A stretch of 64,000 bases of DNA from Acidimicrobiia bacterium (GCA_022827785.1 JAJEIM010000037.1:40476-104475), one strand, 5' to 3'; numbered from the stretch's first letter, positions 46,478 to 56,299 are shown. A program made the numbers and translations. The notes: generated from the letters alone by a model not told the origin.

Positions 46478-46579
46478 CAGTTCCTCCCCTCCGTACTCGG
46501 TGCGGCCGGCCAGGGCACAGCCCTCTCTCCCTCGAAAAACACCCGCGGACGTGGGATCAAGGTGGCACGGGTTCGCTGA

Positions 46580-46597
46580 GTCGTGTGATCACACGAC
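46580..46597. promoter_or_regulatory. Perfect 18-bp palindrome upstream of the ABC transporter operon
   Basis: GTCGTGTGATCACACGAC is a perfect dyad located about 100 bases upstream of the binding-protein start. It is a good operator candidate for a dimeric regulator of the FadR/GntR or Crp type controlling sulfonate uptake. Confidence 0.6.
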
Positions 46598-46997
46598 AAC
46601 TACTACCGCTGATGGTTGGAAGAGCGCAATGTGGCCGTGTCACTGACCCGAGCCGAACATTCGCTTCCCATCTCGTCCTCGCCACAAGCCGTTGAGCCAC
46701 TTACTCCTTGAAGCAGACTCTACCGACACTCAGTCGGCAAAGTCGGAAAAACAACCGACATTATGGACTAGAATCATTAGGTCGCCTACTCGATAGGTCA
46801 CATATCGTATACTATTTCTTGATCAAGCTTCACACGGTTTTCACACGGCGCCTGCAAGGGCTCCCGTGTCGGGAACACCGGAGGAAGGGCCATCCGGGTA
46901 CAGGCAAGCGTTCCATGGCCTGATTGACCGAGTTTGACCTGGGAGTATGTGTGGTCCTGAAACGAGTGGGACTAAGAGAAACGCGATGAGATGTGGG
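46598..46997. other. Gene-free region with a low-GC patch beside tRNA-Asn
   Basis: No gene is supportable. Bases 46690-46850 are far AT-richer than the rest of the window (runs such as CATATCGTATACTATTTC) and contain GTCGG/CCGAC and CCTA/TAGG small hairpins. A 71-codon open frame on the plus strand has no ribosome site or family resemblance. The patch may carry promoters or be foreign DNA at the tRNA 3' end. Confidence 0.5.
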
Positions 46998-47071
46998 CTC
47001 CGGGGGTGGGACTTGAACCCACAACCAACGGATTAACAGTCCGCTGCTCTGCCGAATTGAGCTACCCCGGA
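46998..47071 (-). tRNA. tRNA-Asn (anticodon GTT)
   Basis: A complete cloverleaf on the minus strand: acceptor TCCGGGG/CCCCGGA, D-arm with AGCTCAATTCGGCAGAGC, anticodon loop CTGTTAA (GTT), T-arm GTGGG-TTCAAGT-CCCAC, discriminator G. No CCA is encoded. It lies downstream of rpoD in the same direction. Confidence 0.95.
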
Positions 47072-47119
47072 TCTAATCGGCCCGCCATGGTACCAGCCGG
47101 TTGACGAAAGCCTTGACGC

Positions 47120-48268
47120 TCAGGCGCCGCGGAGGTAGCTCTCCATGCGGCGGCCGCCGTTCTGGCTACGCATCTTGCGCAACGCACGAATCTCCAGCTG
47201 GCGGATCCGCTCCTTGGTCACCCCCAGCCGGTCGCTGACCTCCTGGAGGGTCCTGATCCGGCCGTCGGCCAGCCCGTATCTCATCGTGATGACCTTCCGT
47301 TCCCGATCGTCCAGGCCCTCCATCGCCAGGGCCACGCTCTCCTGCATAAGCGTCAGGGTCGCCCCATCCACCGGCGCGGTCTCCGCATCCTTGTCCCGCA
47401 CGGTATGTCCGAGGGTGAGATCGTCGGAGTCGCCCACCCTGGCATCCAGTGACAGCGTCCCGCTGGAGAGCTCGGCCAGCTTCAGGACCCGATGAACAGG
47501 TAGATCCATCTCGGCGCCCAGTTCCTCGATAGTGGGCTCCCGGCCCGACTCCTGGTAGAGCCGCAGTCGCGTGGTGCTTAGCCTCGTCAACTGCTGCGAC
47601 AGTCCCTCCGGGACCCGGATGATCCTCTTCTGGTCGTTCAAGGCCCGGCTGATCGTCTGGCGGATCCACCACGTCGCGTAGGTCGAGAACTTGTAGCCCC
47701 TGCGGTAATCGAACTTGGAGGCCGCCCTCATCAGGCCCACGTTGCCCTCCTGGACGAGGTCCAGCATCGCCACACCCGGGATGACGTACCGCCTCGCCAC
47801 CGACACGACCAGCCGGAGATTGGCCTTCACGAGCCGTTGCTCGGCCTGTTCGCCCCGGCGCAAGATCGCGGTCAACCGCCTGTACTCATCATCAGGGCCG
47901 GCCGGCCCGGCCGCATCCAGCTCGGCCAGCTTGGCTCTGGCCTCAATCGCGGCATCCTTCGCCATGCCCAGTTCTACCTCCTGGCGAGCGGTGAGGAGCG
48001 GGACCCGACCGATCTCCCTGAGGTACTGGTCGACAGGGTCGGTCAGGAACTCGGCAGTCTCGGGCTCCGGATCGTCCCAGAAGCGCTCCGGGTCATCGTC
48101 CGCGACCTCTATCCCGTTGTGGCCCACGGCCTCGAACGCTTGGTCGAGTGCCGAGCCGGGAGCGCCGACCGCCTCGAGTTCCAATTGGATCTCGGCCGAG
48201 GTGACGAACCCCCTGCGCCTCCCCCGCTTCAGCAGTTCCTGGATGGCCGCCTGCGTGTCCGAGCCCAA
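47120..48268 (-). CDS. rpoD: Primary sigma-70 factor
   Basis: 382 residues from a TTG at 48268. Region 1.1-like N-terminus (AAIQELLKRGRRRGFVTSAEI), region 1.2 (DPVDQYLREIGRVPLLTA), 2.1-2.4 (EGNVGLMRAASKFDYRRGYKFSTYATWWIRQTI, seen in parts), region 3 and region 4.2 (TLQEVSDRLGVTKERIRQLE). Presence of region 1.1 and its place directly after dnaG identify the housekeeping factor. The gap to dnaG is 19 bases, the classic macromolecular-synthesis pairing. Confidence 0.9.
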   Translation of the reverse strand: MGSDTQAAIQELLKRGRRRGFVTSAEIQLELEAVGAPGSALDQAFEAVGHNGIEVADDDPERFWDDPEPETAEFLTDPVDQYLREIGRVPLLTARQEVELGMAKDAAIEARAKLAELDAAGPAGPDDEYRRLTAILRRGEQAEQRLVKANLRLVVSVARRYVIPGVAMLDLVQEGNVGLMRAASKFDYRRGYKFSTYATWWIRQTISRALNDQKRIIRVPEGLSQQLTRLSTTRLRLYQESGREPTIEELGAEMDLPVHRVLKLAELSSGTLSLDARVGDSDDLTLGHTVRDKDAETAPVDGATLTLMQESVALAMEGLDDRERKVITMRYGLADGRIRTLQEVSDRLGVTKERIRQLEIRALRKMRSQNGGRRMESYLRGA

Positions 48269-48287
48269 ACCTACTCCCTATGCCGCC

Positions 48288-50048
48288 TCAGTGTCCCCCT
48301 TCCTGTAACGCTATCAGTTCTGCAAGGGCTTGTGTATAGGCCTCCGGGTCTTTTTTCTGATCGATCCCCTCCAGTATCACCAGAATCTCGTCCTTACGGC
48401 GCCCCACTGCCCGTGCTTCGAGATGTGACATGACGTCTTCAAACGGAAGCAACGGGGTGGCCATGACGGCCAGCCGGCGGGCCATCACCGACATGGCCTG
48501 ATCCTTGAGCCCGTCCAGCGGCACCGGAACTCCCTTTTCCATGTGTCTTCCCTCGGCGAGCAGCCAGCGAGCCAGGCTGACGGCCCGATCGTGCTCGAAC
48601 AACTCCGGCCGGACCCGGTCGTGCTCCGCGGTCCCCGCCATGAGGTGGCGAAGCAGATCCCGTTCCGACCGGTCCATACGGCCGGAGGCGCCGGGTCGGG
48701 TCGGGGCCGGTTGCGCATCCGCTCGGCGGCCGGCAGGTGACCGGCTCCGCCTGCCGGTGCTGGCGTACCGTTCGATCTCCGCCTGGACGAGGTCGATGCT
48801 CATGTGGGTGCGCCCGGCCACGTAGAGGGCATGCTGGTAGCGGGCGGCCGCGTCAGGGTGGCGAGCGATCAGCTCCGCCGCCTCCCTCATCGCCCGGGTG
48901 CGCGCCTCCCTCTCCCCCAGGTTGTGCTGCTCCAGCAGCCGGTTGATCCGGAACTCCGTGATCGGCGCCGATCCGTCGACCGCTTCCCTGAGCAGATCCC
49001 CTTTGTCTTCGAACACCAGATCGGCCGGGTCGCGGCCCTCTGGCATGACCGCCACGCGCAGGTCCAGGCCCAGGTCGGAGGTGATGCGGAGCTCGTCGCC
49101 GCGTACGGCGGCGCCGGCGCCCGCTGCGTCGGCGTCGAACGCCAGCACGATGCGGCTGGAGAAGCGGCGGAGCAGGTCGAAATGGGCTTCGCCGAGTGCC
49201 GTCCCGCAGGTCGCCACCGCCAGGGGGAGATCGGCCAGATGGAAGGCGATCACGTCCGTGTATCCCTCGACCACCACCCCCAACTCCTCCCGGCTGATCG
49301 CTGATCGGGCCTTGTCCAGGCCGTACAGGAGCTCGCTCTTCTTGTACAGAGGGGTTTCCGGCGTGTTCAGGTACTTGGGTCCTTCGCCGCGCAGGAGGCG
49401 GCCCCCGAACCCGACCATGTCCCCCCGCACGTTGTGGATGGGGAACATCAGCCGGCCCCTCATCTGGTCCATCAGCCGTCCGCCCCTCACCCTCCTCGCC
49501 AGGCCGGCCGTCAGGATGTCCGTGTCCTTGTACCCGAGGCCGCGGAGGTGGGAGATCAGGGCGTCGGGCCGGTCGGGCGCGTAGCCGAGCTCGAACCGGT
49601 CCACCACGTCGACCCCGTACTTGCGTCCGCGCACGTAGGACCGGGCATGTCCGGCATCGCCGGCCGACTTGAGGCGGTCCCTGTAGTAGCGGCCAGCCGC
49701 GGCCACCGCCTCGACCAGCCGGGACCGCCGTTCCCGGCGCTGCGCCGCCTGGGGATCACGCCGGATGACCACGCCGGACCGCTCGGCCAGCATCTCCAAC
49801 GCCTCGACGAACGACAACCCCTGGGTCTCCTGAACGAACGTAAAGACATCTCCACCGACACCGCAGCCGAAGCAGTGGTAGAGACCGCGGGCCGGGTCGA
49901 TCGACAGCGAGGGGGTCTTCTCCGTGTGGAACGGGCACAGGGCCTTGAAACTCCCCCGGACCTTTCGGACGGTGGTCACTCCCTCGAAGAGTTCGACCAG
50001 GTTGACCGCTTGGCGGACACGCTCCAGGTCGTCGCGATCGGCTGCCAT
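48288..50048 (-). CDS. dnaG: DNA primase
   Basis: 586 residues, making RNA primers at the replication fork. The N-terminal CHC2 zinc site is C38, H41, C59, C62. The TOPRIM region contains VVEGYTDVIAFH and VLAFDADAAG, with the RNA-polymerase fold before it (YAPDRPDALISHL, GRLMFPIHNVRGDMVGFGGR). The C-terminal ~130 residues form a helicase-binding domain of the actinobacterial type. Followed at once by rpoD. Confidence 0.95.
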   Translation of the reverse strand: MAADRDDLERVRQAVNLVELFEGVTTVRKVRGSFKALCPFHTEKTPSLSIDPARGLYHCFGCGVGGDVFTFVQETQGLSFVEALEMLAERSGVVIRRDPQAAQRRERRSRLVEAVAAAGRYYRDRLKSAGDAGHARSYVRGRKYGVDVVDRFELGYAPDRPDALISHLRGLGYKDTDILTAGLARRVRGGRLMDQMRGRLMFPIHNVRGDMVGFGGRLLRGEGPKYLNTPETPLYKKSELLYGLDKARSAISREELGVVVEGYTDVIAFHLADLPLAVATCGTALGEAHFDLLRRFSSRIVLAFDADAAGAGAAVRGDELRITSDLGLDLRVAVMPEGRDPADLVFEDKGDLLREAVDGSAPITEFRINRLLEQHNLGEREARTRAMREAAELIARHPDAAARYQHALYVAGRTHMSIDLVQAEIERYASTGRRSRSPAGRRADAQPAPTRPGASGRMDRSERDLLRHLMAGTAEHDRVRPELFEHDRAVSLARWLLAEGRHMEKGVPVPLDGLKDQAMSVMARRLAVMATPLLPFEDVMSHLEARAVGRRKDEILVILEGIDQKKDPEAYTQALAELIALQEGGH

Positions 50049-50086
50049 ACCCTTCGAGTGTACGTCTCCGAGCCGGTGCCCGGGGC

Positions 50087-50875
50087 TCAGACCCCCGTCG
50101 CGACGGCCACCAGATCTATTACCAGCAAGATCTCGTCGGCCACCCCGCTCACGCTGGGGACGTCCGGTATGTTCAGGCCGAAGTCGGATCTCAGCACCGT
50201 GGCGGTTCCGGTCACCTCCACCCTCTCCCCGGACACGACCGTCACTGCGGTGTCGAAGGTCACCGGTCGGGACACGCCGCTCAGGCTGAACGTGCCGGTG
50301 ACCTGGAGCGGCACCTGATCACCCATCGTCACGAGGTCGGGCAACCCTTCGATATCCAGGGGTTCGAAGGTGGCGAACTCGTTCTCGTCGCGGGACGATC
50401 CGAGGATGGGCCCCCGGATGGCCCTGTCCCGGAAACCTGAGTCTGTAGCGAGGGTACGGACGTTGATCACGATCGTCCCAAGCTGCGAGGCGGTCGGGTC
50501 GTCGAAGTCGATCAGCACCTCGCCCGCCACCTCGGTGGTGACCCCTACCACCCGGAACGGATTTCCGTTGAGGATCTCGTCGATCTCGAAGCTGACCGAG
50601 GACTCCGCCTTGTCGATCCGGTAGAGGACGGCCGAGTCTTCCGCTTCGCCGGCCGGTTCGGTGGCCTCGACACCTGCGGTGGTCGCCGTGGTGCTCTCGG
50701 GGATGATCGTCGGGGCGGTCGTGGAGGGGGCGGCGGTCGTGGAGGGAGAGGTGATAGGGGGAGCGGTCACCTCGGTGCTGGGCTCGCCACTTCCGCCGGA
50801 GAACCACACGTACGCGACGGCCCCCAGAACGGCCACCGCGAGCACCGCCATGACTAGAACTATCCGTCTGACCAT
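50087..50875 (-). CDS. Membrane-anchored YceI-family protein
   Basis: 262 residues. One N-terminal membrane segment (IVLVMAVLAVAVLGAVAYVWF), a Thr/Pro-rich linker at about 35-75, then the YceI lipocalin-like domain with YRIDKAESSVSFEIDE, NVRTLATDSGFRDRAI and GTFSLSGVSRPVTFD. YceI proteins bind isoprenoid chains such as polyprenyl quinones. It lies five bases from glyS and 38 from dnaG on the same strand. Confidence 0.88.
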   Translation of the reverse strand: MVRRIVLVMAVLAVAVLGAVAYVWFSGGSGEPSTEVTAPPITSPSTTAAPSTTAPTIIPESTTATTAGVEATEPAGEAEDSAVLYRIDKAESSVSFEIDEILNGNPFRVVGVTTEVAGEVLIDFDDPTASQLGTIVINVRTLATDSGFRDRAIRGPILGSSRDENEFATFEPLDIEGLPDLVTMGDQVPLQVTGTFSLSGVSRPVTFDTAVTVVSGERVEVTGTATVLRSDFGLNIPDVPSVSGVADEILLVIDLVAVATGV

Positions 50876-50880
50876 CTCCC

Positions 50881-52203
50881 CTATGTCCCCAAACCGTCGC
50901 CGAGGCGCTCGCCCAGGTAAGCGCAGAGCTGCCCGATCCCGACCCGATCCTGTGCCATCGTGTCCCGGTCCCGGACCGTGACCGCCTCGTCATCCAGGGT
51001 GTCGAAGTCGACCGTCACGCAGTAGGGCGTCCCGATCTCGTCCTGGCGGCGGTAGCGCCTGCCGATCGCCTGGGTGATGTCCACCTCGATGTCCCAGCGG
51101 GGACGGAGGGCGTCGGCCACCCGATCCGTCACCTCGACCAGGTCGGGCTTCTTCGAGAGGGGCAATATCGCCACCTTGATCGGAGCGAGGCGGGCATCCA
51201 GCCGCAGCACCGTACGGGGCGCATCGCGCACCGTCTCCTCGTGGTAGGCGTCGATCAGGAAGGCGAAAGCCGCCCGGGTGGCTCCGGCCGCCGGCTCGAT
51301 CACGTAAGGGAAGAAGCGCTCGCCGGCCGCCTGGTCGAAGTAGCGCAGATCCTTCCCGGAGAATTCGGAATGTCGGCGCAGATCGAAATCGGTCCGGTTG
51401 GCGATGCCCTCCAGCTCGTCCCATCCCCATGGGAACCGGTAGTCGACGTCGTAGGTGTCGACCGCGTAGTGGGCCAGTTCGTCCTCCTCGTGACGGCGCA
51501 GCGTGATGTTGCCGGGATCCATGCCCAGGTCCAGGTACCACTGGTGCCTCTCCTCGACCCAGTACCGGAACCAGTCGTCCGCCTGATCCGGATGGGTGAA
51601 GAACTCCATCTCCATCTGCTCGAACTCCCGGGTCCGGAAGACGAACTGTCCCGGAGTGATCTCGTTGCGGAACGACTTGCCTAGCTGAGCGATCCCGAAT
51701 GGGAGCTTGCGCCGGGCTACCCGCCGCACGTTCTCGAAGTTGGTGAAGATGCCCTGGGCGGTCTCGGGACGCAGGTAGACGAGGTTGGAGTCGGAGGCGA
51801 CCGGGCCCATGTGGGTTCTGAACATCAGGTTGAAGTCGCGAGCCTCGGTGAAGGAGTCACGGACGCCGCAGGTTGGACACTGGTCCGCGCTCTCCAACCG
51901 GTCGAAACGGTGCCGGGCATGGCAGGAAACGCACTCCACGAGAGGGTCGTTGAACTGGCCCACATGCCCGGAGGCCTCCCAGACCCGGGGCGACTGGATG
52001 ATCGCGGAATCGAGCCCGACCACGTCGTCACGAAGCTGCACCATCGACCGCCACCAGGCCGACTTCACGTTGCGGAGCAGAGCCACGCCGAGAGGTCCGT
52101 AGTCGTAAGCCGACCGGAGCCCGCCGTATATCTCCGACGCGCGGAAGACGAAGCCGCGTTTGTGGGCCAGATTCACGATCGTCTCGAAGCTGGGAGCAGC
52201 CAT
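50881..52203 (-). CDS. glyS: Glycine--tRNA ligase (single-chain type)
   Basis: 440 residues of class II alpha2 GlyRS. The ATG at 52203 is chosen; a TTG four codons upstream also reads. Motif 1 region RASEIYGGLRSAYDYGPLG, motif 2 FRNEITPGQFVFRTREFEQME, motif 3 AGATRAAFAFLIDAY, and a C-terminal anticodon-binding domain. A zinc-type CxxC pair (CVSC ... CPTC) is present in the insertion. Fits the eukaryotic/actinobacterial type rather than the bacterial alpha-beta form. Confidence 0.95.
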   Translation of the reverse strand: MAAPSFETIVNLAHKRGFVFRASEIYGGLRSAYDYGPLGVALLRNVKSAWWRSMVQLRDDVVGLDSAIIQSPRVWEASGHVGQFNDPLVECVSCHARHRFDRLESADQCPTCGVRDSFTEARDFNLMFRTHMGPVASDSNLVYLRPETAQGIFTNFENVRRVARRKLPFGIAQLGKSFRNEITPGQFVFRTREFEQMEMEFFTHPDQADDWFRYWVEERHQWYLDLGMDPGNITLRRHEEDELAHYAVDTYDVDYRFPWGWDELEGIANRTDFDLRRHSEFSGKDLRYFDQAAGERFFPYVIEPAAGATRAAFAFLIDAYHEETVRDAPRTVLRLDARLAPIKVAILPLSKKPDLVEVTDRVADALRPRWDIEVDITQAIGRRYRRQDEIGTPYCVTVDFDTLDDEAVTVRDRDTMAQDRVGIGQLCAYLGERLGDGLGT

Positions 52204-52278
52204 CAGGAACCTCAACCGGGAGAAGGTACGGAGACCGGGACGATGGTACCCGGCCCAGGCTCCCTACCTGGCACCCTC

Positions 52279-53061
52279 CTAGGCGGAAGGGTCGTTCGGG
52301 ATGGCTCCGCCGAACCGTCTCCGGCGGCGCTGGTACTCGACCACGGCATCCACCAGGTGCTGGGCGCCGAATTCGGGCCATAGCGTCTGTGTGAAAACCA
52401 GTTCGGAATAGGCGCTGCCCCACAAGAGGAAGTTGGATATCCGCATCTCGCCGGAAGTGCGGACGATCAGGTCCGGATCGGGCATCCCGGGAACGTACAG
52501 GCGCCGGGCGATGTCGTCCTGGGTGATTCCATCGGGTTCCCGGCGCCCTTCCGATACTTCAGTGGCCAGCGCCCGGACGGCGCGGGCGATCTCGGCCCGA
52601 CCCCCGTAGTTGAAGGCCAGCACGAGGCTCAGCCGCCGGTTGGATGCGGTGCGTTCCTCCGCATCATGCATCAGCGCCCGGTTCCGATCCGGGATGCGCG
52701 GATCCGCCAGGTCACCGGCGAAGCAGATCCGGACCCCCATGTCCGCCAGGGAGCCGAGACGGCGCAGCAGGATGTCCTCGTTGAACCACATGAGGAACGA
52801 GACCTCTTCGGGGTGGCGGGTCCAGTTCTCCGTGGAGAACGTGTAGGCCGACAGCCAGCGAAGGCCGATCTCCAGCGCCCCTTCCACACATTCGAACAGC
52901 ACGGTCTCGCCGGCTGCGTGACCGCCCGTGCGGGGCAGGTTGCGGGCCACCGCCCAGCGTCCGTTGCCATCCATGATGAGGCCGACATGGGCGGGGAGTC
53001 GGCGCCGGTCCAGCCTGCTCAGGTCGAGGGCGATAGGGCCCGTTGCCGGTCCGTCCCTCAC
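52279..53061 (-). CDS. uppS: Isoprenyl (undecaprenyl) diphosphate synthase
   Basis: 260 residues from a GTG at 53061 that overlaps the recO stop by four bases. The cis-prenyltransferase motifs are plain: IMDGNGRWA with catalytic D31, YTFSTENWTRHPEEV, AFNYGGRAEI, DLIVRTSGEMRISNFLLW and ELVFTQTLWPEF. It builds the lipid carrier for cell-wall synthesis, the substrate of the DUF368 protein encoded at 9612-10523. Confidence 0.95.
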   Translation of the reverse strand: MRDGPATGPIALDLSRLDRRRLPAHVGLIMDGNGRWAVARNLPRTGGHAAGETVLFECVEGALEIGLRWLSAYTFSTENWTRHPEEVSFLMWFNEDILLRRLGSLADMGVRICFAGDLADPRIPDRNRALMHDAEERTASNRRLSLVLAFNYGGRAEIARAVRALATEVSEGRREPDGITQDDIARRLYVPGMPDPDLIVRTSGEMRISNFLLWGSAYSELVFTQTLWPEFGAQHLVDAVVEYQRRRRRFGGAIPNDPSA

Positions 53062-53789
53062 CGGGATCTCCGGCCGGTACCGAAGGCGAGGCCGGCCAGC
53101 CCGGATTCGATGTGGTACTCCACGAACCTCCGTGCGAGCCCCGCCGCATCGGTGGCCAGGTTGCTGTCGGGGCTCGTGAAGCCGGACAGATCGGCTGCCG
53201 ACAGACGGGCGAGGTGCTCGGTCAGACCGTCCCTCAACCGGATGGTTCCCCCGGTGTCGCAGCGTCCACAGATCAGACCCCCGCCCGCCATGCTGAACCT
53301 GCCGAGGCGGTCCTCAGCGCCGCAGGCCGCGCAATGTTCGAGGGCCGGAGCCTGGCCGATGGCGTCCGACAGCTTGAGCAGGAAGGATGCCATCAGGTCC
53401 ATGCCACCGGCTCCGTTTTCGAGGGCGCGCAACCCCCTGAGGAGGAGCAGGAAGACCCGGTGGGAGGGCTCCTCCTCGACCACCACCTTGCCGACCGCCT
53501 CCGCCATGGTGCCGGCCACCATCACCGCGTCGAGGTCCTGGCGTATCCTCGGAAAGGCTTCGATCACCGACACCTGGGTCACCGTGGCCAGGTTACGCCC
53601 CTGGTAAAGCACCAGATCGACGTGGGTGAGGGGTTCGAGCCGGCCCCCGAAGCGGCTCCTGGTCCTACGGACGCCCTTGGCAACCGCCCGCACCTGGCCG
53701 TGATTGGGGCTGACGATGACCACCACGCGGTCGGCCTCCCCGAACGGGTAGCCGCGCAGGACGATTCCCTGATCGTGGCGGATCGACAT
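53058..53789 (-). CDS. recO: DNA repair protein RecO
   Basis: 243 residues. OB-fold N-terminus (GIVLRGYPFGEADRVVVIVS), helical middle and a zinc finger C..C (HCAACGAEDRL ... LICGRCDTGG), as in actinobacterial RecO. It loads RecA in the RecFOR pathway. First gene of recO-uppS-glyS. Confidence 0.92.
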   Translation of the reverse strand: MSIRHDQGIVLRGYPFGEADRVVVIVSPNHGQVRAVAKGVRRTRSRFGGRLEPLTHVDLVLYQGRNLATVTQVSVIEAFPRIRQDLDAVMVAGTMAEAVGKVVVEEEPSHRVFLLLLRGLRALENGAGGMDLMASFLLKLSDAIGQAPALEHCAACGAEDRLGRFSMAGGGLICGRCDTGGTIRLRDGLTEHLARLSAADLSGFTSPDSNLATDAAGLARRFVEYHIESGLAGLAFGTGRRSR

Positions 53790-53907
53790 TCCTCTCCCCG
53801 GATCGCAGCCAAGCGAGTGCCCTGGCGAGGGTACCCGGCCCGTGGCCGGATATGCGTTAACCCCGACTCACCATCCAGTATGAGTGAATCAGGGTTATGG
53901 TGGGTCG

Positions 53908-54189
53908 ATGGCACTTCTGGACGGATCCGAGATACGGACCTTTCTCGAATCCCATCCGGGATGGGAGATGCAGGACGGGACGATCTCCAAGACCTATGTC
54001 CTCACCGACTTCGCCTCGGCCATCGGCTTCGTGGCTTCGGTGGGAGTGGTGGCCGAGAGAGCCTTCCATCACCCCGATGTCGACCTCCGGTACAGGCGGG
54101 TCACCATTTCCCTCACCACCCACGACGAGGGCGGCCTCACCCGCAAGGACACCGACCTGGCAGCCCGGATCGAGCGGCTCGCCACCTGA
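53908..54189 (+). CDS. 4a-hydroxytetrahydrobiopterin (pterin-4a-carbinolamine) dehydratase
   Basis: 93 residues from the ATG at 53908; a GTG eight codons upstream is also in frame. The active-site signature AFHHPDVDLRYRRVTISLTT and the following LTRKDTDLA are diagnostic of the PCD family, which recycles pterin cofactors or has moonlighting roles. It reads towards, and 44 bases ahead of, the two-component system. Confidence 0.88.
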   Translation: MALLDGSEIRTFLESHPGWEMQDGTISKTYVLTDFASAIGFVASVGVVAERAFHHPDVDLRYRRVTISLTTHDEGGLTRKDTDLAARIERLAT

Positions 54190-54233
54190 AACGGGCCTCT
54201 ACCCATCCCGGCGGGCGCGTATAACCTGAACTC

Positions 54234-54917
54234 GTGAGCAGTGGCAGGCTTCTCGTAGTCGAGGATGACCAGGAGATCCGCCGTTCCCTGCGCCGAGCCC
54301 TCCGGATGGAGGGGTACGAGGTGGCTACCGCCGGAGACGGCATGGCCGGCCTCGAACATCTGGCCATCCAGCCCGCCGACGCCATCATCCTCGACGTGAT
54401 GATGCCTCGCCTGGACGGGCTGGGAGTGGCCCGGCATCTCCGGGCCCTCGGCGACAGAACGCCCATCCTGATGCTCACCGCCCGCCATGACATCTCGAAC
54501 CGGGTGGAGGGCTTGGATGCCGGCGCCGACGACTACCTGGTCAAACCGTTCGCGCTGGACGAGCTGCTGGCCAGGGTCAGGGCTCTACTTCGCCGCAGCG
54601 GCGCCGCCGACGGCGACCACATCCTCCAGCTCGCAGACCTCACTCTCGACCCCGCCGCCCGGCAGGTCCACAGAGCGGGCTGCGAGATCCAGCTGACCAA
54701 GACAGAGTTCGATCTGCTGGAACTCCTGCTGGTGAACAGCCGGATCGTGCTGTCCCGGGACGTGATAATGGACCGCATCTGGGGCTACTCCTTCGAGACA
54801 TCGTCCAACCCTCTGGAGGTCTACATCGGCTATGTGCGCCGCAAGCTCGAGGCCGGAGGGGGACCTCGCCTTATCCACACCGTGCGGGGAGTCGGCTATG
54901 TGGCAAGGGAGCCATGA
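54234..54917 (+). CDS. OmpR/PhoB-family response regulator
   Basis: 227 residues from a GTG. Receiver domain with VVEDD, phospho-acceptor D54 in ILDVMMP, TAR and the lysine in [16 protein letters not shown]-terminal winged helix with [13 protein letters not shown] and [11 protein letters not shown] ... HTVRGVGYV. The stop overlaps the kinase start (ATGA). Closest in layout to MprA-type envelope-stress regulators. Confidence 0.93.
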   Translation: MSSGRLLVVEDDQEIRRSLRRALRMEGYEVATAGDGMAGLEHLAIQPADAIILDVMMPRLDGLGVARHLRALGDRTPILMLTARHDISNRVEGLDAGADDYLVKPFALDELLARVRALLRRSGAADGDHILQLADLTLDPAARQVHRAGCEIQLTKTEFDLLELLLVNSRIVLSRDVIMDRIWGYSFETSSNPLEVYIGYVRRKLEAGGGPRLIHTVRGVGYVAREP

Positions 54918-56299
54918 GCCTGCGCTGGCGGTGGGCGGTGGGACTGGGCCTGGTGGCGGCGGTCGCCATCGGGCTCATGACCCTCGCAGCCATATTCTCA
55001 GTGGAGCGCCGGCTCCGCGGAACCATGGATCAGGACCTCAGGGAACGGGCCACCCGGGTCCACGAGTTGACCGACGGCCTGTTCGGCCAGGGTGAGGAAC
55101 AGCGAGAGGAAGTAACCCCACGGATCGTCAACGACACCACCGTCCAGGCCTTCGACGAGGACGGCACCGTCCTGCTGCGGGTGGGACCTGCCGGCGTTGT
55201 CCCACCCGTAGACGCCGCAGACCTGGAGGTGATCGCCGGCGGCGGGCCTGCACTCCTCCGCGACATCCGGATCGGCGAAGCCCTCTACCGGATGATCACG
55301 GTCCGGGTGCTGCTCCGGGAGCACGATCCGGGCAAGGTGGTCGCCTTCCAGATACTGATCGACCAGTCCCAACTCGAGGGCAACCTGTCCGCCCTGACCC
55401 GCCAACTCCTCTCCATCGGCGTGATCGGGGTCCTGCTGGTGGCGCTTACCGGATGGATCATGGCCTCGAGAGCGGTGCGCCCGATCAGCGATCTCACCCA
55501 GGCAGCCGAGCACGTCGCCTCCACCGAGGACCTGTACGCTGCCGAGCGCCTCGACATCTCCGCCCCTGCCGAGATCGGACGCCTGGCCACCGCCTTTCGG
55601 TCGATGCTCAACTCGCTCCGGGCCTCGCGCCAGGAGCAACAACGCCTGGTCTCCGACGCAGGTCACGAGCTCCGGACTCCGATCACCGCCCTCAAGACCA
55701 ACCTGGAGGTTCTCCGCCGCCAGGACGAGCAGCTCACGAGGGAGGAGCAGGACGAGATGATCGAGGCGGCGCTCCGGGAGTCCAGCCAGCTGGCCCAGCT
55801 CGCCGCCGAATTGGTGGATCTGACCTCCGATGTTCGTCACGCCGCGGAACCGATCGAGGAGGTCGACCTGAGGGCGCTGGCCCTAGAGCTCCGCTCTCGC
55901 TACATCCGGCTACCGGACAGGGAGGTTCTCGTCTCGGGCAGGAGCACCGTGGTGGACGGACGGCGAACGCAGCTGGAGCGGGCCATGAGCAACCTGGTCG
56001 ACAACGGCATCAAGTGGGCGGAGCGGCGCGTGGAGATCGTGCTCGAGGACGGGACGGTCACCGTGCGGGACGACGGCCCCGGCATTCCCGAGGAGGAGCT
56101 GCCCCATATCTTCCGGCGCTTCTACCGGTCGGTCGAGGCCCGTTCGATGCCGGGTTCCGGCCTGGGGCTGGCGATAGTGGACCACCTGATCGGCGCCCAT
56201 GGAGGACGGGTATTCGCCAGGAACTCCGCTGCTGGCGGCGCCGAGGTGGGGTTCACCCTGCCTCCGGCGGAGCGGGAGGAGGGTCCGGAGGCAGGGTGA
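54914..56299 (+). CDS. Membrane sensor histidine kinase
   Basis: 461 residues. Two membrane segments (about 7-30 and 158-180) around a ~125-residue external sensor region, a HAMP linker ([19 protein letters not shown]), phospho-acceptor H251 in [14 protein letters not shown], then N-box [18 protein letters not shown] and GSGLGLAIV. It pairs with the overlapping response regulator, MprB-like. The stimulus is unknown; the sensor region has no named domain. Confidence 0.93.
   Translation: MSLRWRWAVGLGLVAAVAIGLMTLAAIFSVERRLRGTMDQDLRERATRVHELTDGLFGQGEEQREEVTPRIVNDTTVQAFDEDGTVLLRVGPAGVVPPVDAADLEVIAGGGPALLRDIRIGEALYRMITVRVLLREHDPGKVVAFQILIDQSQLEGNLSALTRQLLSIGVIGVLLVALTGWIMASRAVRPISDLTQAAEHVASTEDLYAAERLDISAPAEIGRLATAFRSMLNSLRASRQEQQRLVSDAGHELRTPITALKTNLEVLRRQDEQLTREEQDEMIEAALRESSQLAQLAAELVDLTSDVRHAAEPIEEVDLRALALELRSRYIRLPDREVLVSGRSTVVDGRRTQLERAMSNLVDNGIKWAERRVEIVLEDGTVTVRDDGPGIPEEELPHIFRRFYRSVEARSMPGSGLGLAIVDHLIGAHGGRVFARNSAAGGAEVGFTLPPAEREEGPEAG

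Noticed and set aside
46708..46923. A 71-codon plus-strand open frame in the low-GC patch
   Set aside because: No ribosome site, no family resemblance, and it sits in an otherwise non-coding region.
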